This document shows, one piece after another, positions 13,204 to 32,749 of a DNA stretch of 64,000 bases. The DNA lies in contig CM049403.1 of the NCBI GenBank assembly GCA_026929865.2, positions 23,926,001 to 23,990,000 of the forward strand, read 5' to 3'. The notes under the pieces were generated by a model. It was not told where the DNA came from. It saw only the letters and a program-made list of their open reading frames with translations, and ran no database searches. This DNA is from Hyperoplus lanceolatus (lineage: Eukaryota > Chordata > Actinopteri > Uranoscopiformes > Ammodytidae). The stretch's first letter is position 1, and every line of letters begins with the position of its first letter. A program made the translations under genes and the position numbers.

Positions 13204-13209
13204 TTTATT
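13204..13209 (-). terminator. Polyadenylation signal of ndufs7
   Basis: AATAAA on the minus strand, about 95 bp past the ndufs7 TGA stop. It is the nearest canonical hexamer. Confidence 0.6.
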
Positions 13210-13303
13210 GAAGGATGTTCCTGCAGCTCTAAATGGAGGAGGAGCGGCGCCCCAAATGAGACTGGAAATACAACATTAACATACACTCGCATATTTAGCA
13301 CAT

Positions 13304-19650
<6,347 letters not shown>

Positions 19651-19899
19651 CTTTGATAATGTAGTTACGTCAGACTGCTTCCTGTGACGATATGAGCGTG
19701 AGCTGCAGAGGGCGCTGCTGTGACGCTGATAACGCATTGATCTCATAACAGGTCAATGGCTTCTCAAAGAAAGTCAAAAATAATTCATAACAATGAGGTT
19801 TATGTCGCGACCGATTATCTTCTGTGATGTTGTCTGCATTGCCATAAATAAGACTGTCGTGGGGAAAAATACCGAATATTTAATGTTTGTGTTGTCTCA

Positions 19900-20300
19900 A
19901 ATCAGAATCAGATAGGCTTATTGCGAGGTCTACATTCAAACATAGCCTATAAGGAATTTGCCATGGTGGTCAGATATTGCCTAGATATAGATAGGCCCTA
20001 CTGTATATACACAGAGAAAAGAAAACCAAATAATAAAAATAGAAAATGTAGCCTAAATAAAGCGAAAAGTGTGCAGTCATTTAGGCTATTTAAAAAGAAG
20101 AGCTGTACAATTGCGAGCAGAATTATACAAAATGTGCAAATTACCAAAGTTTGCAGACCGATAAAGGTGTGTTAATGTAACACATTGATTGAGGTGATCG
20201 TACATTAATAGAACATGAGGTGTTAAAAGTGAACGTCCGTGGGGCAATGGGGGCTTTATTTGTTCGACCAAATTAACAGATGGATCAAACATGGTCACAG
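19900..20300. repeat. Probable degenerate dispersed repeat end
   Basis: The stretch AATCAGATAGGCTTATTGCG followed by ACATAGCCTATAAGGAATTTG resembles the decayed start of a repeat common in fish genomes (TTTATTGCCAAGT ... TACAAGGAATTTG, from memory). Boundaries are guesses. Confidence 0.35.
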
Positions 20301-20521
20301 CTTTGAAGAGCATATTTGGAGCAGAGTAACTCATGGGATAGTCTTTGAAATGACTGATATTGTAGGCCTATTCTCACTTGAGATGATTCTGGTCAAGCTG
20401 CTTTGATGACGCATGTTGTCATAACAAACACATTTATTGAACCATACATATCATGGCGTCATGGCAACACGTTTTTTAAGCACAATTTCCCTTCAGTGAT
20501 GAATAAAGTAGAAGTACCTAT

Positions 20522-20650
<129 letters not shown>

Positions 20651-20683
20651 AAAAAGCTAGTAAAAACTCACACATGGACCTTA

Positions 20684-23144
20684 CAGTTTTTCTCAGTCGC
20701 TTTGATGCTTTTCTCACATCACTATTAACATTTGCACAGCAGTTAGTGCATTTCTCAAAACAATTAGTGCGAACTGCAAAACCTAGTGGATAACCTGCAA
20801 AAGTACGTCACTTGCTCAAAATGGATAGTCTATTCCTTAAAAGCAAGTATTCATGTCAATGAAACTGCCAGTGTCATCAAAATGAGAAGTCTTGACACCA
20901 TCGTTTATGAACAAGATAGTCAAATGGCTTTGTCATCTTTTCATTATGACAGTTTATTCTCTCAGTGTTTTCCAATGCAAAAAAAGGTCAGAACTCGGTG
21001 ACACTACCTGAAAATGCTCAAGACAGCACTATACAATACTTGTATAGCCATTTGAAAACTACAGTTACAGTTTTTCTCAGTCGCTTTGGTGCTTTTCTCA
21101 CATCACTATTAACATTTGCACAGCAGTTAGTGCATTTCTCAAAACAATTAGTGCAAACTGCAAAACCTAGTGGATAACCTGCAAAAGTACATCACTTGCT
21201 CAAAATGGATAGTCTATTCCTCAAAAGCAAGTATGCATGTCAATGAAACTGCCGGTGTCATCAAAATGAGAAGTCTTGACACCATCTTTATGAACAAGAT
21301 AGTCAAATGGCTTTGTCATGTTTTCATTATGACAGTTTATTCTCTCAGTGTTTTCCAATGCAAAAAAAAAGATCAGAACTCGGTGACACTACCTGAAAAT
21401 GCTCAAGACAGCACTATACACTACTTGTACAGACATTTGAAAACTACAGTAAAGTTACACATTGCTGTAGTTAGGGAAGTAAGTGAGTACAAGACACTGA
21501 ATACGTATGTTTCACATTTTTACTGTATATGCTCTTTGCAATTCTACAGCTTTGTGCAAAAGAAAAATACACTTCAGCCACTTATTTAGAACAAACATAA
21601 AAAAACACCCTTTTGGTAGAGCTGTGCACAAATTTGAACAATATAACAGGACATATTGTAACTGAACATATATAGGTAAATCATTCTGGCAAATCCAGAC
21701 GTTCCTGTCTGTCTGGCCACATATTTTCATCTACAACGGATATTCTTCCTTGCAATGCAGCGAGGAAAGTATCTCCTGGAGTGGCGAATCCACCCTCTAT
21801 ATGACTCTGCTGTAATGTCATCACATGCTGCATCCATGGCTGCTAGCAGGGTCATTTGCACATGTGGACGCCGGTCATACACCTTCCACCTCCAGGCAGA
21901 GAAAAACTCCTCTATCGGATTAAGGAATGGGGAGTAGGGAGGGAGATATTCAACCAGCATTCTGTCATGTGCTGCAAACCACTGTGTGATCAGATGTGAG
22001 TGGTGAAAACGGACATTATCCCACACAACAACATATTTGATAACTAGTTCAACAATTTTGTATGTAACGACTCAAGCAATGAAATGAAGACTATTAGTTT
22101 TATTGGGAACGACTATTCAGCATCCATAAGTATAGTTAATTTTGACTGACATGACATAAGCAAATGACAATGTTATAAAACAGCAGAGAATTGTATGAAA
22201 GCAACTGATACATGTCCAAACGCATTTGCAATTTGTTCAGAGGAAGGAGAAATTGCTACTATGATGTGCTCAAATGACTAAATGTTGCGGAGGTTGAACT
22301 AATAGTTATGACAATTTTCATTCTGATCTGAGAAAAGCACCAAAGCGACTGAAAAAAACTGTAAGTTACACATTGCTGTAGTTAGGGGAGTAAGTGAGTA
22401 CAAGACACTGAGTACGTATGTTTCACATTTTTACTGTATATGCTCTTTGCAATTCTACAGTATTGTGCAAAAGAAAAATACACTTCAGTCACTTATTTAG
22501 AACAAACATAAAAAACACCCTTTTGGTAGAGCTGTGCACAAATGTGAACAATATAACAGGACATATTGTAACTGAACATATGTAGGTAAATCATTCTAGC
22601 ACATCCAGACGTTCCTGTCTGTCTGGCCACATATTTTCATCTACATCGCAACGGATATTATCCCTTGCAATGCAGCGAGGAAAGTCATTGGTTACAACTA
22701 ATACTTCACACACCTCCTCGTGAGTGAAAGCTGAAGACCACCTGAGAGCAATTGTTCAATTTAAGAGACATTTCCAGGAAAAAATTATAAGGAAAGATAT
22801 AAAATTTGCCTGACAGAATTTGATAACTAGTTCAACAATTTTGTATGTAATGACTCAAGCAATGAAATGAAGACTATTAGTTTTATTGGGAACGACTATT
22901 CAGCATCCATAAGTATAGTTAATTTTGACTGACATGACATAAGCAAATGACAATGTTATAAAACAGCAGAGAATTGTATGAAAGCAACTGATACATGTCC
23001 AAAAGCATTTGCAATTTGTTCAGAGGAAGGAGAAATTGCTACTATGATGTGCTCAAATGACTAAATGTTGCGGAGGTTGAACTAATAGTTATGAGAAATT
23101 TCATTCTGATCTGAGAAAAGCACCAAAGCAACTGAGAAAAACTG
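20684..23144 (-). mobile_element. IS630/Tc1-type transposon with internal tandem duplications
   Basis: Outer ends CAGTTTTTCTCAGTCGCTTT and its near inverted copy ending at 23144 are each next to TA, the target of the IS630-Tc1-mariner group. Inside, a left block (20684-21067) is repeated at 21068-21450, and a right block (about 21449-22361) is repeated at 22362-23144. So the element carries two left and two right termini. Only the first right block keeps transposase sequence. Confidence 0.8.
21727..22080 (-). pseudogene. IS630-like transposase C-terminal fragment
   Basis: Minus-strand frame contains VVVWDNVRFHHS (second catalytic Asp), then YLPPYSPFLNPIEEFFSAWR (catalytic Glu), typical of DDE_3/IS630-type enzymes. 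The N-terminal third, including the first Asp, is missing. The C-terminus is cut short by a small deletion near 21736; the sister block near 22640-22670 keeps the undeleted C-terminal codons. Not functional as it stands. Confidence 0.8.
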
Positions 23145-23146
23145 TA

Positions 23147-24735
23147 ACTTGTGATTATTTTGTCTATATTTCAAAGTTGAACATTTAATTCCACACTGAG
23201 TTGTATTTGATTATAAACCAGAATTACCACCCTAACTCAAATCTATTCAAAGTAAGGTCAATTAAACCTACAAAGTCCCAAACAAAGACAGGAGCAGCTC
23301 AGTGGCTGACGCTATGGTTTCACTGGGCAACTTCCAGAGGACGCAGATGATGAATATCTTTCCATGGATTTTAAAGAAGACAAAAACAGCATCAGATGCA
23401 TATTGTAGAGCAGAGCAGCTGATGGTGCATCAAGTCGTCTGGCGATTACTTTTTGATGCATCATTTACTCTCAAACTCATATTACCTGTGGGTCACGGGC
23501 CGGGTCCAACCAATCTCCAGCTGAGACTGAGAGTTCAGGCTTAACCCCTGATAAACCAGCTCACCACACAGTACATTCGATTGCATCAGACAGTCCTTCA
23601 CAGCAGCTGGAGTTGGCCCTGTGTCATGGAAATGTTGTTTGATTCCACTTCTCGATTTAAGGGAGGAGTGTGCAAAAGCTCCAGAATAGCTACCGTTTGG
23701 ATTTTGTGGTGCGTTTTTTTTTTCAACAATAATTTTCCGCAACACAATACTCCAAATATTAGCAGCTTCTCTTTCCCTTGTCTTTCTGTGCCCCACTAGA
23801 TGAGGTTGTACATTATGTCATGTTTTTATTTTCTGGACAGAGGCAGCTTTTTTCGCCAAGTTTGGACAGGAAGCAGTCATCCTCCTCCCTGTGCAGCAAT
23901 TCAACCTCTTTTTTAAGATTAAAAACAATACATTTTGAGTGCAGTGTTACTTTAATGGACTGCCATTGTTTTACTATGTGTTCTGTTGTGTTTTGTACAG
24001 TTTTTAACTCTGCATGCACCTTAGACCAAATTATTTTCCTGTTTTGAGTTATAAGGTTAAATTTGATTCAGTTTGAATTTGAATTGAGCGATGCTGGTCA
24101 TAGCTTATATTAAATATTAATATCACTATTGCATATACAGTATATTTGAAATAAGATTAAAATAAAAACTCTGCTATTCTCAGACTGTGCAACCTTTGTA
24201 GAAAGTTTAATTAACATTAATTTGTAGTTTAATTTTGAGTAAATGAGAAAATCTCATGGACTGGAGGCAGAAAGCTTGAAAAGACCACCCTAAAATATTT
24301 AAAATGTGATGACCTTCTTATTCAGTTTCTTTTAACGCCCACTTTTTGCATATATTAAACCGTTTCTTTCATTACGTTGGTGAAATCTCAGCAGTTGAGG
24401 CTGATAAATGTTCATTTTGACATAAATACCTTGCATCATATGGTGGTCAAAAGAAGTGCGTGCAGGGATCTTTAGTTCCTGTTTTTTTTTGTTTTGGCCT
24501 GTTTAAGTATGAGGGAGCAGCACCTGCAGTGTGGATGCTGGCAGGGTGGACATGGAGAGCAACCACAGAAAATGGAGAGCACAATATCATTAAATGACAG
24601 TCCCCAGGCTGAAAACATACACAGTAGTTTCTTCAGGAATAGATGCTGAGTCAGAGTCATTGAAGGACCTGGAAACTGTCTGTAAAAGATACAAAGACAT
24701 TTTTTTTTTGGTGTTTTGATTTTTTACAAATGGCT
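23147..24735. other. No gene recognised
   Basis: Between the IS630-like element and the tmem79-like 3' end. Frames near 23300-23800 are open but resemble no family I know. Confidence 0.4.
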
Positions 24736-24741
24736 TTTATT
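24736..24741 (-). terminator. Candidate polyadenylation signal of the tmem79-like gene
   Basis: AATAAA on the minus strand about 450 bp past the stop. It implies a 3'UTR covering 25188 to about 24715. Confidence 0.45.
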
Positions 24742-25188
24742 CTGTCTTCAACATGTACAAACTTTTTTGGCAGTTAAAATAATCATAAAGTCTGACAATT
24801 GAAGTTGCTTTGATTGTGGTTTTTTGAGGTCAAACCAAATGCACCCACATATATAGCAGAGCTTTTAAAGTACTTAGAGTTCAAAACAGGCAATGGAATA
24901 GCTTAAAAAGACAAATGTTTTAAGACTACAGCATTGTTCAAAGGTTTTGCTCCACCACTAGCAGGGAAAGAGTTCTTGCATTTCAGATAATAAGCAGGAA
25001 TCCACATAAAAAAAGGTTTAAAAAAAGTCCTGTATAGGAGGAGCAAAAATACAAGTTAAGCCATCACAGACTTTTTAGAGGTTATAGCGGCAGCGTCTGT
25101 TGCTGTGCTGAGCTGCAGACCACAGGAATGGCCTATTTTTGGAAAAGATTTCCTCCTCTGAACAGAAGAAAGCGTGCGCCTCGCCTTC

Positions 25189-28100
25189 TCACTGAGCGTC
25201 CAGGATGTCTGTGGGTAGGATGTCTGCTCTGCCACTCGGGCTCTGTGATGTCTCCCCTGACCAGGAAGAGGGGGTGACCTGATTATAGAGGACGTCCTGA
25301 GAGCCCAGAAGCGGCTCCCTGAGATTTAGGGTGTACATGAGGAACAGATTGAGAGCCACCATGGCCACGAGCGGGAAGACAGTCAGGCCGGAGCCAAAGC
25401 CTCGCCAGGAGCTGCAAGCATTCAGGCTGACCCAGTAAACCAGCCTGCAGAGGGTTAAAAAATATAAATTCAAAACTGGAAATCAGATCAAGTTCAAACA
25501 CTCACAACCTGTTTCATAAATGACCAGTTAGAGGTGCTACTAGGAACTTTTAAATAATTCTAAAACAGTCTAATTTTTCCTCTAATGCAAACGAGACCAT
25601 CAGTGCAAAGAATTATTTTTTTATAAAGTTATTCTTAATGCCTTTGTCATAGGTACGCTCAACCAGGAACAACAGCTGGCGTAGTAAAAACACTACTGCT
25701 TCTGTCCAAAGGGGGCACTATAATTAACAAAAACTGAAAGTTCCTCAGCGCACCCTTAAACTAGGCTTACTTAACCATAGGTAAAATTAGTATTTAAAGT
25801 CCTTACTTAAAGTAGCTACAAGGAAGTTTGAGTTTCTGTTGATTCTAGCGGCATCTTTGGATAAGAGCTGTAGTTAATTTTATGACACCAGTGCCCAAGC
25901 ACGTACCGGCGGCAGCACGTTTAGAAAGCAGGTGAATTCGTCCATGAAGGGAGACGCTTTGCGATGAGGTATGTATTTTATAGGTGACTTTGTAAGATTA
26001 TTTATTGTAATATGATGATCGTGAAGCAGATAAAACTTTGATTCAGTACCGTTCCAGTCTGCCTGTCGTAAATCATTCCAGGGAAAAAACTTACTTGTGT
26101 TAATGTATTCATAATAATTATATAAAAATAGAGTATGTAAATAGAGTTGTTTTCGCCAATGGTGTCGTTTGCTGTTACAGGTAATTTATGATCACCAGAA
26201 GAAAAATTAGATACAAAAGTCCCTCGTATAGGAGGTTTAAGTAAAATTAACAATACAATTATATTAATGTACTACTTTACAAGTAGAACTACTGCGTTCA
26301 AAGTACAGCAGGCCTAGGTGTGGTATATTGTACACTGTATTACATAGAAGACCTGTTTGTTACATTTCCTGAGCCTCACCTTCCCAAGATGAACATGGCG
26401 GCAAGTATGGGCACCAACTTCAGCTCGTCTTGAGGCAGTAACGCGGCCATGACGACCAGATTGAGGACGTAGAGCAGTAACTGCTCCAAGGACGCTGTGA
26501 CAAACAGCTGCTGAACTGCCCGCCGTCTAGGAAAAGGCTCCTGCAGATCCAAGGAGGCGGTGCAGAACTGGCACGCTGCTCCCACCAGCATCGCTGCAAG
26601 GGATACAAAATTGAAATAAGTCAGTTAGCATCTTGAACCATGGCCATCTTTCCACAAACGGCTCTCAACTTTCAGTGACTCCTAGCTGTACTTGATCTCA
26701 TCTGACAGCATACTTATTTGTGTTCAATCTTTTTTGTCATGTAGGTTTTTATTGTTTGATTTAATCTTCATTTAAATACAGAAAGTGTAAATACTCCTCA
26801 CTGTCATCTGCTTGACGAATAAGTCAGAGGAAAATGGTCTTGTCAAACTTGGGTTTGGATGTTTTTGCCACCTGCCCTCTCTCTTTCTCTCCCTCTTTCT
26901 CTCTCTCCAGTCGCCCAGGTTGGCAGAGTCATTAAAATATTCTGAAACAATTAGGCCACGGCCTGGGAGACGAGAGACGCAGCCAACCACTTTTTTTAGT
27001 TTCCATATAAAGCTATGTGCAGGAGAAGGAAATTATGCTTCTCTGGTCTCCAGAGGCCCGGGGAGACGTGTGCTGCACTGAGGTTGAAAGCGTATGAAAT
27101 TAAAGGGGACAGGAGACATCGAAACATTCCAGGAAGAGGCCAGACAAACCAAATCCTCTCTTAATCATTATCTTTTATTTGTGGCTGTTGTTCAGTGTGC
27201 AGGTGTGTGTTCTGTGTGCAGCGTACCAAGAAGGATGGGGACGGCCACCACCACACAGCAGCAGAGGGTGAAGACGATGCGGGTGGCCGTGTCGGGGCAG
27301 TGGGGGGGTTTGATTGGGACGTAGAAATAGAGTGCATAGAGGATCCCTGCTGCGCACAGAAGAGAGGCCAGGACTGAGAGGAACGCGGGAACTCTACCAC
27401 TCTGACAGCATTTACACTGGCAGCAGCGGCAGCAGCATCGTCCCCGATCCAAGGCCTCCTCCGCGGCCTCGCAAGTCTCTCCCTGCCCCTCTGGGCTCCA
27501 CACGGCCAGCTCCACGCTCTCCGGCGGCGGGCCTATCAGGGGTCGACCCTCGTCCACAGTGCAGTCCAGATTGGTGGATTGTGGGCTCCATCTCGGTGTG
27601 TCTGTGCCGTTGGGAATGTCTCCCTGAGAGACCGGGGTTGGACGGCTGATGCAGTTTTCCGTGGCAGCGTCCAAATTGTGCGGCGCAACGACAGGACTGG
27701 AAACAGTTTGATCCAGCTCCCCCTCCTCCGTCTGATCGGCTCCTGGCTCCTGCTGGAGGTCGACGTCGGGCTGCTGGTGGCAGGGAGCGGAGCCTGTTCA
27801 AACCCAGAGCACGTATAAATACACAGTCCAAAACCAGATACCCAAATCAATCAACTACTAACTTTCACTCATCGGTCATTCTCTCAGTGTCAGGCACAGC
27901 GCAAAGCAGTAAGTTTGGGTCTGATGTGACAGTTCAGAGGGGTGGGTTCAAGGAGGGATTAACCTATTAGGAGCCACAGAAACACATTATAAACTGGATC
28001 TGAAATTTACAGTCTCAAAACTAGACCCCCTTCAACCCAGGACCACAAGGTAAAGTCATGAAGCAGCACAGACCTTAGTTGAAATTGCACTTTTTCTTTG

Positions 28101-28775
28101 CTTTAAAGTACACTATTGTAAACCAATGACGAAAGTATAACATTTTCAAAGGATGAAAAATCAACTGAGAGTTCTCCAGAGGCTTTTGGTTCTCTGATAA
28201 TCTGGGGGCCCCTGGCCGGTTTGTAATCCAGCTTGTTGTATCTTTTTAAACTGATAAAGTTTCATTTTTGCTTCTTTGATAAACAGAGGAAATGTGTCAC
28301 TTTCGAGCAAGCCCCTGGTGACATTTCTGGGAATGTGCAGAAGATTTTATCGTCATCATAAAATCTGCACATCTGCTGAACTTTAAAACAATGTGAGTGT
28401 GGATTTGAACTCGTCTTTAGCTGTTACTAATTTGCCCTGGCCTCCCTTCAAATTTTGCAGCTCCGTCAGACAGACAGTAGAAAGCCGCAGTAATAACTCA
28501 CCCCTGGGCTGACTGGCTGCTGGTGGCGGTTCAAGGGAGTGCTGAGAGCCGGAGACTGAGTGGGAGGACGAGCGCAGTTCCTCCACTGACGACTCTGGGC
28601 TGTCCGAGACCGGCGCCAAGGTGATCTGAGTGTCCAGGTCCAGGAAGGGGGAAAAGGAGAGCCGGGTGGGGTCTATGTCCTGGAGCTGGTTGATGATGTC
28701 ACTGATGGACTCCTTCATGCTGTCGAGCTCCTTCACATTCTGCAGATTGACGTCCTGAAGCCCCGAGGTGCTCAT
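25189..28775 (-). CDS. tmem79: Transmembrane protein 79 (mattrin)-like, complete coding region, 4 exons
   Basis: Coding exons in transcript order: 28775-28502, 27793-27227, 26593-26380, 25444-25189; phases agree (1311 bp, 436 aa; human TMEM79 is 394 aa). Residues 1 to about 205 are polar, low-complexity and acidic, with no clear domain. A cysteine cluster (CCCRCCQCKCC, about 211-221) comes just before the first membrane segment. Hydrophobic segments follow at about 226-250, 263-290, 310-330, 336-358 and 368-390. The signatures LPQDELKLVPILAAMF, LVYWVSL and SWRGFGSGLTVFPL match the conserved MAPEG-like part of human TMEM79 as I recall it. Mammalian TMEM79 acts in lamellar-granule secretion in skin and in Frizzled regulation; the fish role is not shown by sequence. 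It could be either teleost paralogue (a or b). Family call firm, paralogue open. Confidence 0.88.
25560..25760. repeat. Fragment of the repeat seen at 14316-15410
   Basis: Shares CATCAGTGCAAAG and TGTCCAAAGGGG-type phrases in the same order with the larger copy in ndufs7 intron 7. Lies in the last intron of the tmem79-like gene. Confidence 0.5.
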
Positions 28776-28785
28776 AGTCACACAG

Positions 28786-30853
28786 CCTTAGAGGAGCAGA
28801 CCAAAATAGAGGACAAGGATCAAGAAAATAAAATAAACAACAAAACCAGGGACTCATGGGGCAGGGGAAACCACCGCCAGTCAAAGCTAAAAATCAAACC
28901 TTCATCAGGACTTTGTATGGATTGATGTCAGACTGGTTCTGTGGTTTATGTGAGGAAAGAGGAAATCACTGTTGATGTGAGTTTAACCATCACAGACAGG
29001 AAGTCAGAGTTTATCTTCCTCTGCAAGGTAACGCTGCATTTGCAGGTTTGAATTGTTATCAGATCACCCCTTTCCTCACAAAATGTAAAAATGGTGATGT
29101 GATTTTTATAATACTTATATACTGATTAACCACGTATACAGCAGAATGTCCAAAGGGTATGCATTTAACTGTAAATTAAGTCCAAACAACATATTTGTGT
29201 TCCTGTAGGCCTATTGAAAAGATACTGCACATATTGCAACAACATTGATCATGCAGCCAGGAAACTGAGGTCAGGTCCAAAATGTGCTCCTGGTGGGTCT
29301 TTAAATTTAAGGAATACAAAACTATAGTTTGATGTTTGGGGAAATACACTGACATGCTTTTTATTCATTATATATTATTATACATTATTCATGTAGCCGT
29401 CAAATAAATGATGTGAAGGCTACCATATCTTAGCATCACTATAAACAGGGGGCAACAACATTAAAAGGTTATTTTTTTAAATACTGTTTTTTTGCACGGA
29501 TTAAAGAAATTAGATGGTTTTATTGGTGAAGTTTAGAGTTGTTCCGATACCTGTAGCCTACATCAGGCTAGTCGTTTCCCCCTGTTCCCAGTCTTTATGC
29601 TAAAATAAGATAACTGTCTCCTGTTGCCAACTTCATATTTACATAAGAGTTGTAGGCCTACCAATTTTCTCATCTTACTTTTAGCAAGAAAGAAAGGTAT
29701 TTAACTTATTTTGCATATCATATACTTTATTATTAATATTATTAACCCTTTTGTAAAGCCTATTATAACAGGAAAACAAGTAACTAAACATATACTCAAG
29801 ATCTGCACATGAGTAGGCCTAGTTATTTACTTATTTTAGTATTGCACTAAATGTTGTATTAGGATTTCTTACTGCAGTTGGCTATGTTTACGTAACAGCC
29901 AGGCTAAGATAGTTACTTTTAAGATCAAGATATTAAACAAAGCAATTGGCAAGGGGCTTACGGCGTAGCCTAATAAATAATCTACTTTTACTTTTTATAG
30001 CTGCTTGAAGTATATATTGTTGCAAGTTATGTAGCATACAGCTGAGAAAACGTTTATGCAGGATTGGGCTAGTAATACTGTTGCTACTTTTACTTGAATA
30101 AATAGTTTTGATTGCCTCGGCCTACTCCTATAACTTTGATCTTTTTCTATAAAAGCTCGTAAAAAATCTAGTTATTGTGCGACACAAACGTCTGGAAAAA
30201 AAAGGACTTTAAGATATCAAAAACCACGCGCCTGGCATTATTTGAACTGTCTTTTCATCTGCACATTAAATGTGGAGTATTTACTTTGATGTTTTTTTGG
30301 CGCACATCCAATGGTGGCGCAGAATCCGCACGCACATTTTTTTTTCTTCTAAACAATTGAGGAATTTACCTTTTATAGAGAGCAATTAGGACGCGGTCAA
30401 AAATTTGGTCGGAGGGGGAGTAAATGGTTATCAGAGTTGGCGTGGATGTGGAAACGCGCGTAAGGGGAATGTGCTTTGAATAAACTAGCCTAACTTTCTC
30501 CCGCTGCTGAGCAACTTAAGTAAAAAAAAAAAAAAAAAAATACAATTCTCCCTCCGCATATAAATACCGCTCTTGTCTGGTTTACTTAAGACGGCCGCAT
30601 GAAGAAAACAAGCCTAATTTGGTGATAAATAAAAGCTAATGAGGCCAACACGCGCTCGGCCCCACATTGAATCTGTGCGTAAAGGACGCATTTGTCATTC
30701 TGAAAGAGGAGCTCTGAAACCTTATATTATGTGGCCATTCAGCAGCAATTAAGTTCGATCTCAGAAACATATGTGAATGAATCCAATTCCGTGAATATTC
30801 CTCTGAAAACACTTTATTTCTTTAGAAACATGCCTCGTATAAATGGACTTACT
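28786..30853 (-). other. Likely 5'UTR intron of the tmem79-like gene
   Basis: On the minus strand a strong donor (AAA followed by GTAAGT) ends at 30853. A plausible acceptor (CTCCTCTAAG) lies at 28787-28790, 11 bases before the tmem79-like ATG. Together they suggest a non-coding first exon upstream of 30854, with the promoter near 30.9-31.1 kb. The roughly 2 kb between holds no coding signal that I see. Inference from splice-site shape only. Confidence 0.45.
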
Positions 30854-31189
30854 TTGGTCGGAGTATTTGTTGGAGTTTACTCTTTTCGCTGTTAAAAAAA
30901 AAAAAAAAAAACTCCTCCGTGCTTCTCTGCCTTTCTTCCCTCCCCCCTCCGTTTGCTTTTTGTCTTCCAGGGATCCTGAACTTCTGAATCAAATTTCAGG
31001 ACGGACAAAATACTAGGCTTTTCCTCCGCCCACACCAGTTTTCCCCCCTTCCTGGGTACCATGTCAAACACCATATGGAGCAAATAAAGCCCGAGTAGGA
31101 GGAGGAGGCACTTTCTCTCAGTTTACCTTGAAACTCAACATCAACATCCACATTCATCACAAACAAGCGTTTATCTAAACAGGGCACTA

Positions 31190-32365
31190 AAACATTTACA
31201 CTTAAACTAAACCTCTTCTAATAGTCATACGCAGTAGGATGGTGTGTGTACTACTGTGTAATGACTCATTGGAATGTGTTTAAATATTCAAATGTGTTAC
31301 TAATAATATTAGAATTAAGTAGAGACAGTGAATATGTTCAGTTTGAGCGTTTCTGTATTTTGAACAACTGTGAAAACTGTGTAGATCCTTTCTTTACCAT
31401 AGAACTGAGTTTTGATTCAGATTAATGTAATTATTATATATAGTCCTGTTTACAGTTTATTTGGATAATAACCAAAGTGTAGCTGCAGCATTCACCAGTA
31501 AGTATATATTGATTGTTTTGTGCTTAACTTCTGAATGATCACACTATGACTTTTTGTCCATTTAAAGTAGACGTTTAGGTGACTAATCAATTGATTATTC
31601 AACAGACTTTTATAATTTACTTCTTTGCTGCTCATCTTTTTTAGATAACTACATTCATAGAAGAAAATGTATTTATATTTTGAAGTCCAAAATAAATGTT
31701 TTGCTATTGCTTTAAATAAAGCAAAATCATGTAAAGCAGTTAAAAGAGTTGACTGGAGTACTGTACACCATTAAAGTAAGTTTAATATCCATAAAACAAT
31801 GGTAGTGTTAAATACCTTTATTTGGGCTATTCGTTATCATTCCTCTTTAACTGAATAATATTTATGTTTAAACAAAAATATTATGAGGAATTCCTATCTT
31901 CCTCAGCAACATATTCAACTTTTTGTCCCTTTCGACTCTTCGGTATGAAATCTGTCTAAGATTTGTTATGATCCCATTATTTGGCAAGAGTCGGAAAAAT
32001 CCAAAACAAAGTAATTTAATGTGATTAATTAATACTGAAATGATCTCACATCTTTTCCATTTTGCTCTTTTGTAACACTCTGGCTGCTCTCTCCTGCTCA
32101 ACAGGAAGTGATAAGTTTAATATTTTCCAGCATTTTTTTCTTTCTTTTAGGAAATAAAAAAGCAGCACATTGCATCAAATAAAACAGAGCTGAAAACCTC
32201 AGGGAAGATTTTCACCAGATAAAACCATAACAGAAACCACCAGCAGAAAGAGGATCCTTTGGAATACCTATCGCTTCATCACTGAACATCTGATGTACAT
32301 TAAGTATTAAAAATCAAGTATATCTATGGGCACTGAGTGCTGAAAGTAAAGCCCAAAAGTTCTCA
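31190..32365. other. No gene recognised
   Basis: AT-rich DNA between the likely tmem79-like promoter and the phosphatase-like 3' end. No repeat boundary seen. Confidence 0.4.
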
Positions 32366-32371
32366 TTTATT
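32366..32371 (-). terminator. Candidate polyadenylation signal of the CTD-phosphatase-like gene
   Basis: AATAAA on the minus strand about 380 bp past the TAA stop. A second copy at 32383-32388 is slightly nearer. Either would give a 3'UTR of about 0.4 kb. Confidence 0.5.
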
Positions 32372-32749
32372 ATTTGGTTAATTTTATTGCATAAAAAAGC
32401 ATATCCAAAATATACAGAGAAAACAGCTGTTGATTAGCAATAAAATCAATAAATAAGAAATCATGCCTATAAACAACAATTTTAAGTTTTGTCCTGTAAA
32501 TATACACATGGGGAAAGCAGGATGGGGGCAGTTTATTGCCCTTTGGAATGAGTCTCGGAGAAACATGGTTTGGGTGACGAAGGACCAGCAACATGTTTGA
32601 TGTATACCCAGCAGGTCGAGCTAATTCGACCCGGATTCTGCTTTTCTAGCCAAGCATATAGGACGCAAACAATGGCTGTGAGAGTCACATTAAGTAGTCA
32701 TAGAAAGACAGCAGGGGTGATAGGGGTCTGAGGGGGTTAGAGAGTCATG

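Noticed and set aside
23482-23796. Minus-strand frame of 104 codons
   Set aside because: No recognisable domain, no splice or repeat support.
28383-28501. Continuation of the first tmem79-like coding exon past 28502
   Set aside because: A GTGAGT donor at 28501 joins in phase to the next exon; the read-through is intron.
32612-32629. Small palindrome GGTCGA-GCTAAT-TCGACC in the phosphatase-like 3'UTR
   Set aside because: Six-base arms are within chance for a window this long; no flanking element.
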